A stretch of 21,617 nt of DNA, from the IMG/VR virus record IMGVR_UViG_3300025641_000053, positions 1 through 21,617 of that record; one strand, given 5' to 3'. The notes beneath the pieces were generated by a model that did not search any database, was not told the origin of the DNA, and was given only the letters and a program-made list of their open reading frames with translations. Positions 15,381 to 21,617 of the stretch are shown piece after piece (the first letter of the stretch is position 1; the number at the start of each line of letters is the position of its first letter). The position numbers and the translations under genes are program-made. The stretch is from a virus.

Positions 15381-15893
15381 CTATTTACAGGCGCTGTGCC
15401 AGACCTTTTTTTGGTTAGGCTTCTCAGGACATTGTGAAGCGCATTCACCAGTTTCTACAAACGTAGATCCATCTGGCTCTAGATAAATACAGAGAGAGCA
15501 TTCGTTGTGTGTTAAACTAAAACTCTGACATGCGTTACGTGTGTTTCTACCCCAAGAAGAATAACGAACGTGGAGTGGCCCTTCTACATGTACATGTTTA
15601 TTTAATGAGAAGTCCCCAACAACGTGTCCATCAGAGATAACTTCCCAGCCGTTGTCCCACTCTGCTTCTTTTGGTTGTAGTATAGCTGCCTTCGCAGTAA
15701 GTATTGCTTCACTTCGTGTCAGCATCAAAGCTGCCCGGATGTCTGACGAAGTAGCGCGAAGCTTTTGTTTTATAATCATTGATTGATATGGTGGCGCAGA
15801 TAGCGAGATGAGCACCGCTACCATCAACAGTGCCAGCAACATTTCTATAAAAGTAAACCCGGCTACCCATGCCCATCTATATTTTGTCGACAT
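15381..15893 (-). CDS. Type IV pilin-like minor pseudopilin (FimT/GspH type) encoded by phage
   Basis: The 170-residue protein has a complete class III (prepilin) signal: a 12-residue basic leader ending in Gly12, then FTFIEMLLALLMVAVLISLS with Glu at mature position +5 (Glu17) and Pro34-Pro35 after the hydrophobic helix. Prepilin peptidase would cut Gly12|Phe13. Residues 51-64 (DIRAALMLTRSEAI) match the LARSEAI signature of the FimT/GspH group, followed by W79 and NGW(81-83)EVISDG, the start of its beta domain. Six cysteines (122, 132, 135, 151, 155, 169) lie in the C-terminal part, which would be periplasmic. FimT-type proteins are minor pilins of type IV pili, some binding DNA in natural transformation; GspH is a type II secretion pseudopilin. 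The gene is 15 bases behind the ribonucleotide reductase. Pseudopilin identity is strong; what it does for the phage is unknown. Confidence 0.88.
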   Translation of the reverse strand: MSTKYRWAWVAGFTFIEMLLALLMVAVLISLSAPPYQSMIIKQKLRATSSDIRAALMLTRSEAILTAKAAILQPKEAEWDNGWEVISDGHVVGDFSLNKHVHVEGPLHVRYSSWGRNTRNACQSFSLTHNECSLCIYLEPDGSTFVETGECASQCPEKPNQKKVWHSACK

Positions 15894-15900
15894 TATCGTA

Positions 15901-15906
15901 CTCCTT
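15901..15906 (-). promoter_or_regulatory. Ribosome binding site of the pseudopilin gene
   Basis: On the minus strand AAGGAG lies 7 bases before the ATG at 15893, between the reductase stop (15909) and the pseudopilin start. A perfect site indicates that the pseudopilin is translated efficiently in its own right and fixes the start that gives the 12-residue prepilin leader. Confidence 0.75.
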
Positions 15907-15908
15907 AG

Positions 15909-17780
15909 TTATATTTCGCACGAATTGCCTACACAGGCGAGTGTCTGAGAACCTTCTGTTTTATCTTCGTGTTCTACGATGTCCCAGTCGATCACCGTGG
16001 GTATGTCCTTCACTAGTTTGTCATAGGTGGCACTGTCGATCTCCTCGTAGGGTGCCTGTTGATACGTATGCTCAGAGTACGGCAGGAAGCTAATACCAGA
16101 TACGTCGTCAAAATTATTATATAGCCACTGCCCTACTTCCATGAACTCAGAGTCCTTGTAATAGACGGTGATGCTCGGCTTGTGCTCACACCAGTTATCT
16201 TGATAGATCTTCCACAGGCGTAGCTGCTCCATAGCACCCACCTCAGACGTGCACACAGCGCCCTCTGGAGCCTTTTGAACGAAGCTGAATACCTTGGTAT
16301 TGGGTGACATCACATCGTTCTCTACGGGCACACCAGCGGCCTCTAAGACACCACAAAGGGGGTCATCAGCAGAACCTCTTACTCGTCGGATGTATTGCTT
16401 TGCGAAGCGAGGGTGTATTCCCGAAGCAGAATCAACAAGCTGGCTGACAGTACCAGAGGGCTTAACAGCAGTAACAGCAGTAGAAGGGTTAATCCCAAGC
16501 TTTTTAGCCCACTCCTGATTGGTCTGTATAGCCTCATCGCGCATTTCGCTAAGCCATTTCTTAAGCTGCTTCTCATCTTTAGCTCCTGATAAAACTGGGT
16601 GATCCATAATCCCTGTGAGAGACACACCTAATAAAGCTTCCTCTTCAGTATTCTGCTTCCAGATCTTACGAAGGTAACGGAAGTCTGTCAGTGTTGCTTG
16701 GAGCGTACCTAAGATCGCAGCAACTCGTACCTTTCTTTTGAGATCCTTCAGCGTATCTTCTGATCTAACAACAACTTCAGACAGATTACAAAACTGATAG
16801 GGACGTAAGATTATTTCGCTGCACGGGTTAGTGCCGAATTCCCAATCTGCATCGCGACGACCGTTCTTTGCAGCTTGCTTCTGACTTGCGACTCGGCTGA
16901 ACATTCCGCGTTCACCTGAGAAAGATTCGTACAGGCTCTTCCACTCGTTTAGAAACGCAGGGAAGTCAGGCTTCTCTGTGTAACAGGCTGAGTTATTTGC
17001 TAGACCCCGCTGCGGGTTGTCTATCCACCACTGTCCTGTCTTAGCTCGTCGGATTCGATCATCGGTAAGGTTACTAAGACTGATGAGTGCGCTTCGTCGG
17101 ACTCCTCCAACAACGACGACCTGTGCAATCTTACAGCAGAGATCGTGACATTCGATGGAACTAAGCTTTCGTCCATAAGCTGAGAGAAAGACTTCAACGG
17201 TGAATTTGAACAAATCTTCAAGAGGTTCTGGGCCAGACGCTCTGCCGCCAAAGGTTCTGAGCGCGGCACCAGCAGGTCGTACTCCGCTTGTATCCCACTT
17301 TGGCACTTGACCCGAATAGAGCATGGCAATAAGCTCTCGGTATGCTTTCGCCCATCCAATTTTACTGTCTGCGACATGTATAACACTCTCGGTTTCATGG
17401 AAGTGCTCCGCTATCTCTGGTAATTTAGAAATGTACTGTCGTTCGACGCTGAAGCCCACCCCTGTTCCGCACATAAGCACAAACATAAGCTCGTCAAACG
17501 CTTTGGGGTGGTCAATAGGTAGGTAAGAGCAGTTGAACCCTGCAACGTTATCCCGGTCGAGTGCTGAACCTGCTGTCATTAACGCTCTCATTGAAGGCAT
17601 GACCTCCAGATTCGTGATGGCCTCAGTGACAACAGATACATCCTCACCCTTCAAAGCTTCACGGTCAATCCAGAATTGCACATATCTATTAACCGTCTCT
17701 TCCCATGTCTCTCTCCGCTGCTCTTCTGGTAGGTATCGTGCGTAACGTGATTTTGCTATATATTGTTGATATGCGTCCAT
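15909..17780 (-). CDS. Adenosylcobalamin-dependent (class II, monomeric) ribonucleotide reductase
   Basis: The 623-residue enzyme would reduce ribonucleotides (triphosphates in the family's model enzyme from Lactobacillus leichmannii, 739 residues) to deoxyribonucleotides using coenzyme B12 to make the radical. All five key cysteines can be placed: Cys84 (GFNCSYLP) and Cys331 (FCNLSE) form the active-site pair, Cys320 in NPCSEI carries the thiyl radical with Glu322 beside it, and Cys616/Cys621 form the C-terminal CX4C shuttle (CVGNSCEI). Other family blocks are VLMCGTGVGFSVE, GVRRSALISLS and AVKPSGTVSQLVDS. It is shorter than the model enzyme, as is usual in phages. The start codon follows the previous stop directly, with GGAGG upstream inside that gene. 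Dependence on B12 means the host must make or import cobalamin. No thioredoxin or glutaredoxin gene is visible. Confidence 0.95.
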   Translation of the reverse strand: MDAYQQYIAKSRYARYLPEEQRRETWEETVNRYVQFWIDREALKGEDVSVVTEAITNLEVMPSMRALMTAGSALDRDNVAGFNCSYLPIDHPKAFDELMFVLMCGTGVGFSVERQYISKLPEIAEHFHETESVIHVADSKIGWAKAYRELIAMLYSGQVPKWDTSGVRPAGAALRTFGGRASGPEPLEDLFKFTVEVFLSAYGRKLSSIECHDLCCKIAQVVVVGGVRRSALISLSNLTDDRIRRAKTGQWWIDNPQRGLANNSACYTEKPDFPAFLNEWKSLYESFSGERGMFSRVASQKQAAKNGRRDADWEFGTNPCSEIILRPYQFCNLSEVVVRSEDTLKDLKRKVRVAAILGTLQATLTDFRYLRKIWKQNTEEEALLGVSLTGIMDHPVLSGAKDEKQLKKWLSEMRDEAIQTNQEWAKKLGINPSTAVTAVKPSGTVSQLVDSASGIHPRFAKQYIRRVRGSADDPLCGVLEAAGVPVENDVMSPNTKVFSFVQKAPEGAVCTSEVGAMEQLRLWKIYQDNWCEHKPSITVYYKDSEFMEVGQWLYNNFDDVSGISFLPYSEHTYQQAPYEEIDSATYDKLVKDIPTVIDWDIVEHEDKTEGSQTLACVGNSCEI

Positions 17781-18032
17781 CTATTCTTCTCCTCCTAGTA
17801 TACTTTCCATGATGGAGTCTTTCCCCATCGAGAGAAGCATGTATGCGCCGTCAGGATAATTAACAGTGGACGCTACAGCGAGTGCCTCACCCTCTATAAA
17901 TGTTACCACCACAGCCTGAATTTCTGCGCCTGTCCCTTCTTCTTCTAAGCAGTAAGCAGCTAACGTTTCAAATAACTCAGAAGCTTTATTCTCTGATGTT
18001 GACTTCCCAAAATTACCTTCGACAACTTTCAT
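17781..18032 (-). CDS. Small acidic protein of unknown function upstream of the reductase
   Basis: The 83-residue protein starts MKVVEGNFGKSTSENKASEL and continues FETLAAYCLEEEG, then a hydrophobic strand AVVVTFIEGEALAVASTV, and ends MESILGGEE. An N-terminal MKVVEGNFG followed by a helix and two beta strands is a pattern I have seen in small early proteins of marine phages, without known function. Its start overlaps the DUF3310 gene stop (ATGA) and its stop touches the reductase start, and the reductase ribosome binding site lies within its last codons. Tight coupling suggests a role in nucleotide metabolism or replication, but no motif proves it. Confidence 0.7.
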   Translation of the reverse strand: MKVVEGNFGKSTSENKASELFETLAAYCLEEEGTGAEIQAVVVTFIEGEALAVASTVNYPDGAYMLLSMGKDSIMESILGGEE

Positions 18033-18364
18033 AAAAGTTCCTTAATCAATTTATTTAAATACCAACGTGCTTTACGTAAGTCTTCGACTGGTTTACCTTT
18101 GTAATTATATCTCCAAATATATTTCTCTAGGTTACCTTTCAAGTATCCTTTGAATTCTGTTTGTGACATAGACGCTTTGATAGCATCTATACACTCGACT
18201 GAGCCAGTGTTGTAGTGGTCCGGACGTGCGACGACATCGAACTGTTTTTCTTTTACAGGCTCTTCAATAACTAAATCAGATGGGTGCACCGTAAAAGCAG
18301 TAGTTGCTGCGTCCCATTCTTCTGGCGTAGCGTCATCTATTGAATTACCAAATTTAGAAGTCAT
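18029..18364 (-). CDS. DUF3310 protein, T7 gp1.7 nucleotide-kinase-like
   Basis: Residues 48-110 form a DUF3310 domain: RPDHYNTG(48-54), ECIDAI, FKGYLKGNLEKYIWRY (71-86) and EDLRKARWYLNKLI. The same domain occurs in T7 gp1.7, a nucleotide kinase acting on dTMP and dGMP, and in many other phage proteins whose activity is untested. Residues 1-45 are an acidic, probably disordered extension. The gene sits among DNA-metabolism genes next to the reductase, which fits a role in supplying deoxynucleotides. A GGAGG lies 9 bases before the ATG. The domain call is strong; kinase activity is inferred from T7. Confidence 0.85.
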   Translation of the reverse strand: MTSKFGNSIDDATPEEWDAATTAFTVHPSDLVIEEPVKEKQFDVVARPDHYNTGSVECIDAIKASMSQTEFKGYLKGNLEKYIWRYNYKGKPVEDLRKARWYLNKLIKELL

Positions 18365-18527
18365 CGATATCTTCCTCCAAGCCGTTAAACTTTTTCATAT
18401 TATTCTTTATTCGATCAGCAAAAGCTATAACAATATCCTCTGAGTTTATTTCTAGTACTTCCAGTAACGTAATCTCGTCGATGTTATTACCGATAAGTTC
18501 TAGCATTTCATCAAATGTTCTAGGCAT
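18354..18527 (-). CDS. Small acidic helical protein (57 residues), unknown function
   Basis: I chose ATG 18527 because GGAGGAAG lies just upstream; the frame is open further up to 18620 but that part overlaps the metallophosphoesterase gene and has no such site. The product MPRTFDEMLELIGNNIDEIT then LLEVLEINSEDIVIAFADRI is a compact acidic helical protein, resembling small phage proteins with an EITLLEVLEIxSEDIV segment. It overlaps the upstream gene by 8 bases and the DUF3310 gene by 11 bases. No function can be assigned. Confidence 0.65.
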   Translation of the reverse strand: MPRTFDEMLELIGNNIDEITLLEVLEINSEDIVIAFADRIKNNMKKFNGLEEDIDDF

Positions 18528-19284
18528 ACTTCCTCCGAAGATACGACATAGATATAGGCATCTCGTCAAACGCTCCGTCTTGGACTTCGTTAAACATCCA
18601 GAGTCCAGACCATGATCCATTCGTTTGTGGGTTCAGGTACTCTTCGTTATGTTGGTAAAATATACCAGCAAACAAAGTTGTCATTCTTTTTCCTGATGCG
18701 TCTCGGTCGAAGGCAATGTCTCTGTCTTGAACGTGTCCCATGACGGCTGACATGTGTTTCTTTTGGAGTAGAAGCTTTGCATTGCTGACTGGCCTACCCA
18801 TGACCCCGCTAGTAAAGTAATGGCAATAAGCAACACCGTCAATAATAACTGGCTGAAGAAACGGATAAACTTCCCAGCCCTTGAGGTTAAGATCTTCATA
18901 ACTCATGAGTCCTTCTAGTTTAGCGTCATTCTCTACTGCTCTGTTGATGCGGTATTCGTGGTTACCTATAGTAAATACCATACGAGGCTTCCACAGTTTA
19001 CGCTTACCTTCACGTAACCGTTTCTGTTCTTCTTTTATTACGGACATAAACATAGCCATAGCTTCGTTACCTGCTGCTACATCCTCAGAATAACGACGAC
19101 CCTCGAATGATTTCTTTCCTACATCATAGCTAGACAACGATTGCATATCCCAGTGATCCCCTAGATGAATAATCACATCGGGCTTTGTTGCAGCGGCATA
19201 ACGTGCTGCCCATGTCATGTGCTCTGCTGTTTGGTTAGGTTTTATCTGTGTGTCAGGGATTACAAGATGTCTAGTTCCGGTCAT
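18520..19284 (-). CDS. Calcineurin-like metallophosphoesterase
   Basis: The 254-residue protein shows the metal-binding motifs in order: PDTQ (Asp11, Gln13; the family often has DxH), GDHWD (41-45, GDxxD), GNHEY (106-110, GNHE), a His at 154 (YCHYF) and GHVQD (182-186, in place of GHxH). These bind two metal ions and hydrolyse phosphate esters. The replacement of two metal-binding His positions by Gln (Gln13, Gln185) is seen in phage-type members. Substrate is unknown; placement between endonuclease VII and nucleotide genes suggests nucleic acid or nucleotide processing. The start overlaps the endonuclease stop (ATGA). Confidence 0.88.
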   Translation of the reverse strand: MTGTRHLVIPDTQIKPNQTAEHMTWAARYAAATKPDVIIHLGDHWDMQSLSSYDVGKKSFEGRRYSEDVAAGNEAMAMFMSVIKEEQKRLREGKRKLWKPRMVFTIGNHEYRINRAVENDAKLEGLMSYEDLNLKGWEVYPFLQPVIIDGVAYCHYFTSGVMGRPVSNAKLLLQKKHMSAVMGHVQDRDIAFDRDASGKRMTTLFAGIFYQHNEEYLNPQTNGSWSGLWMFNEVQDGAFDEMPISMSYLRRKYA

Positions 19285-19616
19285 TGTTTTCTCCTACGCT
19301 TTCGCTTTACAGGTCTACCGTGTGTAGGGTGAATAGGATTAGAAGTATAGTCCTTAGCCCAGTACTTCAATAAGTTAGTAAGAAAAGCAACAGGGTCATC
19401 GCCTCTGCTCCGTTGTTTAGCCCAGTGAAGTATCTTACCTTCCGCTGCGTTACACGATCTGTGCAGTACCTTGCGTACATGTCCTGTGCTATGGCAGTGG
19501 TCAAGTGCTGACTCTTCAGGCTCACACCGTTCTTTACACAAAGGGCAGATGTATCTTTGCCTTCGTAGTTGACGTAGCCTGTAGTCTCGTATCTCACTCT
19601 GTTTCATTTGGGACAT
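19281..19616 (-). CDS. Recombination endonuclease VII family (Holliday junction resolvase-like)
   Basis: The 111-residue protein carries the endonuclease VII core: CPLC (Cys24, Cys27), LDHCHSTGHVRKVLHRSCN (38-56) and AAEGKI. Asp39, His40 and Asn56 correspond to catalytic residues of the His-Me finger in T4 endonuclease VII. The zinc site appears to be Cys24, Cys27, His52 and Cys55, with His in the place of the usual third Cys. The C-terminus is very basic (KRKRRRKQ), suitable for DNA binding. It would cut branched DNA during recombination and before packaging, the job done in T7 by gp3. The first 23 bases overlap the exonuclease gene; AGAGGA lies 11 bases before ATG 19616. Confidence 0.9.
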   Translation of the reverse strand: MSQMKQSEIRDYRLRQLRRQRYICPLCKERCEPEESALDHCHSTGHVRKVLHRSCNAAEGKILHWAKQRSRGDDPVAFLTNLLKYWAKDYTSNPIHPTHGRPVKRKRRRKQ

Positions 19617-20286
19617 TGTATTTATCGTCCTCTGAACGTAAAAGATACAGTAGAGTCAAGCTTTCTACCAGCCTATCTCTATCTAAGTCGTTTTCTTCGT
19701 ATGTTTTTAGACATACATCAAAGGCTTCAGACTCAGAAGTGCAGGGATCAATTAGTTTGTCTGCTTTCTTTGGTCCTATTCCTTTTACACCTAGTATGTT
19801 ATCAACACGATCACCCATTAAGGCTTGCTTATATATCCATAGTTCTGCTTCCTCTTGGTTAACTGTGGTTAACTTCTTCTTAGTGTAATCATAAAGATGG
19901 CACGGAATCTGTTTGAAGTCTTTGTCTAAAGAACAGATGATGCAGTCGTAATCTACTGTAGCAGCGGCTATTGCAATGTCATCATCTGCCTCTTTATTCT
20001 CAGACACAGACGCGCCCCATTCATTCACCAAGCAATCCCGTAGAGCATCCTTGTGCACAGGCTTACGTGAAGGGCGGTCTCCTTTGTAAGGCTGAGAAGT
20101 AGCAACTTCGTCCCTGAAATTGCTACTTCCGGTGAGGAATACTCTGTGTTTAAGGTAGTGGTCTGCTAGATCAGTAAGCATTTCTGAGATGTAGTTACCC
20201 ATAGTACGGGTAGCTGTCTTCTCACTCTCTTCATCACAAGCAAAACCAATACGATAAACGAGCATATCACCGTCAATGAGTATCAC
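19594..20286 (-). CDS. 5'-3' exonuclease/flap endonuclease (T7 gp6-like)
   Basis: The 230-residue enzyme has the FEN/5'-nuclease layout: LIDGDMLVYR with Asp5 and Asp7, KEADDDIAIAA (98-108) with three acidic metal ligands, CSLDKDFKQI (118-127) with Asp121 and Asp123, and a helix-three-turn-helix DNA-binding segment GDRVDNILGVKGIGPKKADK (158-177) including Asp159 and Asp162. It would remove RNA primers and degrade host DNA, feeding nucleotides to the reductase pathway. The start codon is GTG (20286), overlapping the upstream stop as GTGA; no better in-frame start exists before the catalytic aspartates. Confidence 0.93.
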   Translation of the reverse strand: MILIDGDMLVYRIGFACDEESEKTATRTMGNYISEMLTDLADHYLKHRVFLTGSSNFRDEVATSQPYKGDRPSRKPVHKDALRDCLVNEWGASVSENKEADDDIAIAAATVDYDCIICSLDKDFKQIPCHLYDYTKKKLTTVNQEEAELWIYKQALMGDRVDNILGVKGIGPKKADKLIDPCTSESEAFDVCLKTYEENDLDRDRLVESLTLLYLLRSEDDKYNVPNETE

Positions 20287-20726
20287 AAAGCATTCTCTAC
20301 TTCATAGCTAGGTGAGTACTCTACTAGGTCTTCGATTATAATACGGCGTAGTGTAGCCGACCGACCTTTCTTATTGTTGTATTCCCAGTCATAGTACGAT
20401 ACAAGGCACTTAGCCTTAGAGCCGTTGCCTACAACAACACCTGACTCAGTGTCATCTGTGTCGCTGGTTGCAGTGCGTCCCTTAAGACCGATCTCACGAC
20501 CATCAATCTCGAATGCCTTGTATTTGTTTTTAGACTTACACGTAATGTAGTAGCCACGGTCATCGCCTTTGTTGTTGACGTTGAGTCCCATGTCTTCTAA
20601 TGCAGTCACTGCTGCCTCTGATAAACAAGCTAAGTCTACTGTGTACTTTTCAGCCATCTGATTCTTATGGGTAAAAAAAGGATAATACAACTCACAGGCG
20701 ACCATTACGTTAGCTTCGTTACTCAT
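20283..20726 (-). CDS. Single-stranded DNA-binding protein, T7 gp2.5-like
   Basis: The 147-residue protein has an OB-fold-like beta pattern: ACELYYPFFTHK, KYTVDLACLSEAAVTALEDM, GYYITCKSK and GSKAKCLVSYYDWEYNNKKG followed by LRRIIIEDLVEYSP, with an acidic C-terminus (EVENAL). The elements G.GS.AK..V..Y.(W)E(Y)...KKG...L..I.I.DLV.Y are characteristic of podovirus SSB proteins of the gp2.5 type. Such proteins coat single-stranded DNA and contact polymerase and helicase. Position between the polymerase and exonuclease genes supports this. A clean AGGAG (20735-20739) and an extended -10 promoter precede it. The acidic tail is less pronounced than in T7 gp2.5. Confidence 0.75.
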   Translation of the reverse strand: MSNEANVMVACELYYPFFTHKNQMAEKYTVDLACLSEAAVTALEDMGLNVNNKGDDRGYYITCKSKNKYKAFEIDGREIGLKGRTATSDTDDTESGVVVGNGSKAKCLVSYYDWEYNNKKGRSATLRRIIIEDLVEYSPSYEVENAL

Positions 20727-20758
20727 AGTTACTTCTCCTAGTTTGTTTTACCACTACT

Positions 20759-20767
20759 ATTATACCA
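20759..20767 (-). promoter_or_regulatory. Extended -10 promoter before the SSB gene
   Basis: On the minus strand TGGTATAAT is a perfect sigma-70-type extended -10 element (TGn then TATAAT). No good -35 is present at 17 bases upstream (about CTAGAA), which an extended -10 can tolerate. It lies in the only gap of notable size in the replication arm (57 bases), with initiation predicted near 20752, about 25 bases before the SSB start. It would let host RNA polymerase transcribe the SSB-to-pseudopilin genes. Confidence 0.55.
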
Positions 20768-20783
20768 CGGATTTTAGATTGTT

Positions 20784-21617
20784 CTAGTGGGTGTCTGCCC
20801 AACTATTACCAATCTTGAATTCACCGTCCAAAGGACAGTTAAGTTTCAGGGATTGACCAGCAAACACCATAGCATTTACACAGCTACGTCCAACGAATTC
20901 TGCCTCCTCTGGATTACACTCTATCTGCCATTCATCATGCACCTGAGCCACCAGTTTAAAGTCAACATTGGAAAGTAGATCGTAAAGTATAACGATTGCT
21001 TCTTTCATTACAACAGCACCTGCCCCCTGTAGCAGACTGTTCAAAGCGGAATGTGCTGAGCGTACCCTCAGTACTCTTCCGTCTAAGCCTTTTATGTAAC
21101 CAGTCTCAGCCTCCTTAGTTACCTTGTCTTTTAGATTCTTCAAAGAAGGTACTCTTTTTAAGAATTTGTTTCTTATCTTATTACCTTGCGACATTGCGGA
21201 CTTACTTTCAGAATCAGGGTCCAGTATTCTTCCTATCTTTTCAGCACCAGCGCCATAAAGAAAAGCATAGATAAATGTCTTTGCTTGCGCTCTTGTTTGT
21301 AGACCAGCCAGTTCTTGGTTAAGCGTGTGTATGTCTCCATCAAGAAGTTCTTTTGTGTAGTCTTCACTGTCCATGTAGTGCGCCAACATACGAAGCTCTA
21401 GACCACTGGCATCAGCACCTACTAGTACTTTGCCTTCTGATGCTTTGAACAAAGACCTACACTCTTTACCGTACTCAGCGCCTACAGCAGGGACTTGAGC
21501 CAGATTGGGATTTGAATGTGACATCCTCCCAGTGACTGCACCAATGTGCCTGACTCGTCCGTGGATAAGTCCATCTTCGGTAACTGCTTTAAGCCACGAG
21601 TCAACTTGGCTGGCTCT
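20784..21617 (-). CDS. DNA polymerase, family A, T7 gp5 type (C-terminal part; 5' end beyond window)
   Basis: The frame is open through the right edge; the visible 277 residues are the palm/fingers part. Motifs in order: GAVTGRMSHSNPNLAQVP (27-43), motif A VGADASGLELRMLAHYM (66-82, metal ligand Asp69), motif B RAQAKTFIYAFLYGAGAEKI (109-128; Lys113, Tyr117) and motif C AQVHDEWQIE (224-233, His227-Asp228-Glu229). The motif B spacing is very close to T7 polymerase (AKTFIYGFLYGAG), and Tyr117 corresponds to T7 Tyr526/E. coli Phe762. This is the replicative polymerase of the phage. The 3'-5' exonuclease domain expected in the N-terminal half is outside the window. The stop lies 17 bases from the promoter of the SSB operon. 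Confidence 0.96.
   Translation of the reverse strand, partial: RASQVDSWLKAVTEDGLIHGRVRHIGAVTGRMSHSNPNLAQVPAVGAEYGKECRSLFKASEGKVLVGADASGLELRMLAHYMDSEDYTKELLDGDIHTLNQELAGLQTRAQAKTFIYAFLYGAGAEKIGRILDPDSESKSAMSQGNKIRNKFLKRVPSLKNLKDKVTKEAETGYIKGLDGRVLRVRSAHSALNSLLQGAGAVVMKEAIVILYDLLSNVDFKLVAQVHDEWQIECNPEEAEFVGRSCVNAMVFAGQSLKLNCPLDGEFKIGNSWADTH

Noticed and set aside
15909-17780. Host chromosome or prophage junction near the reductase and pseudopilin
   Set aside because: No integrase, attachment repeat, tRNA or host housekeeping gene is visible, and the reductase and pseudopilin continue the same tight phage operon.

Overview
The window is a stretch of a tailed, T7-like (podovirus-type) phage genome, with both edges cutting through genes. 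The evidence is a virion/tail gene series on the + strand (fibres, tail tubular proteins A and B, large ejection-type proteins) facing a replication series on the - strand (T7-type family A DNA polymerase, ssDNA-binding protein, FEN-type exonuclease, endonuclease VII, nucleotide-kinase-like DUF3310 protein, cobalamin-dependent ribonucleotide reductase). Genes are packed almost without gaps, mostly through ATGA, GTGA or TAATG stop/start overlaps. A monomeric class II ribonucleotide reductase with a T7-type polymerase is typical of marine podoviruses such as the SIO1/VpV262 (cobavirus/Zobellviridae) type. I infer an aquatic Gram-negative, probably proteobacterial host, but I cannot place the phage further. 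No RNA polymerase, integrase, terminase, capsid, portal or tRNA gene is visible.

Region 1 (2-3908, +) is a host-recognition module. It starts inside a fibre made of thirteen 16-residue repeats and ending in a self-cleaving S74 chaperone domain. A 26-residue mini-gene, a second small S74 fibre and a glycine-rich tip protein follow; the junctions show that modules were duplicated. Two further genes (2822 and 3522) belong to families commonly found beside phage tail or lysis genes. Region 2 (3920-4774, +) holds three small genes that look like a lysis or membrane module, the last holin-like; no endolysin is seen. Region 3 (4808-15123, +) is tail and ejection: an acidic 500-residue protein of unknown role, tail tubular proteins A and B, a short fibre-N-terminus-like protein, and four internal-virion-type proteins ending with two of about 790 residues. 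An intrinsic terminator overlaps the last stop codon.

Region 4 (15191-15893) is where the two arms converge: a 61-residue + strand gene and, 4 bases away on the other strand, a pseudopilin of the FimT/GspH type. Region 5 (15893-21617, -, read right to left) runs DNA polymerase, an extended -10 promoter, SSB, exonuclease, endonuclease VII, metallophosphoesterase, two small unknowns around a DUF3310 protein, ribonucleotide reductase and pseudopilin. Together these genes would degrade and recycle host DNA into deoxynucleotides, replicate the phage genome and resolve branched DNA.

The most unusual item is the pseudopilin: an intact prepilin leader and type III signal on a phage gene with a perfect ribosome binding site, placed directly behind the ribonucleotide reductase. 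Its cargo gene status suggests the phage manipulates the host's type IV pili or related DNA-uptake/secretion machinery, but this is an inference from sequence only.
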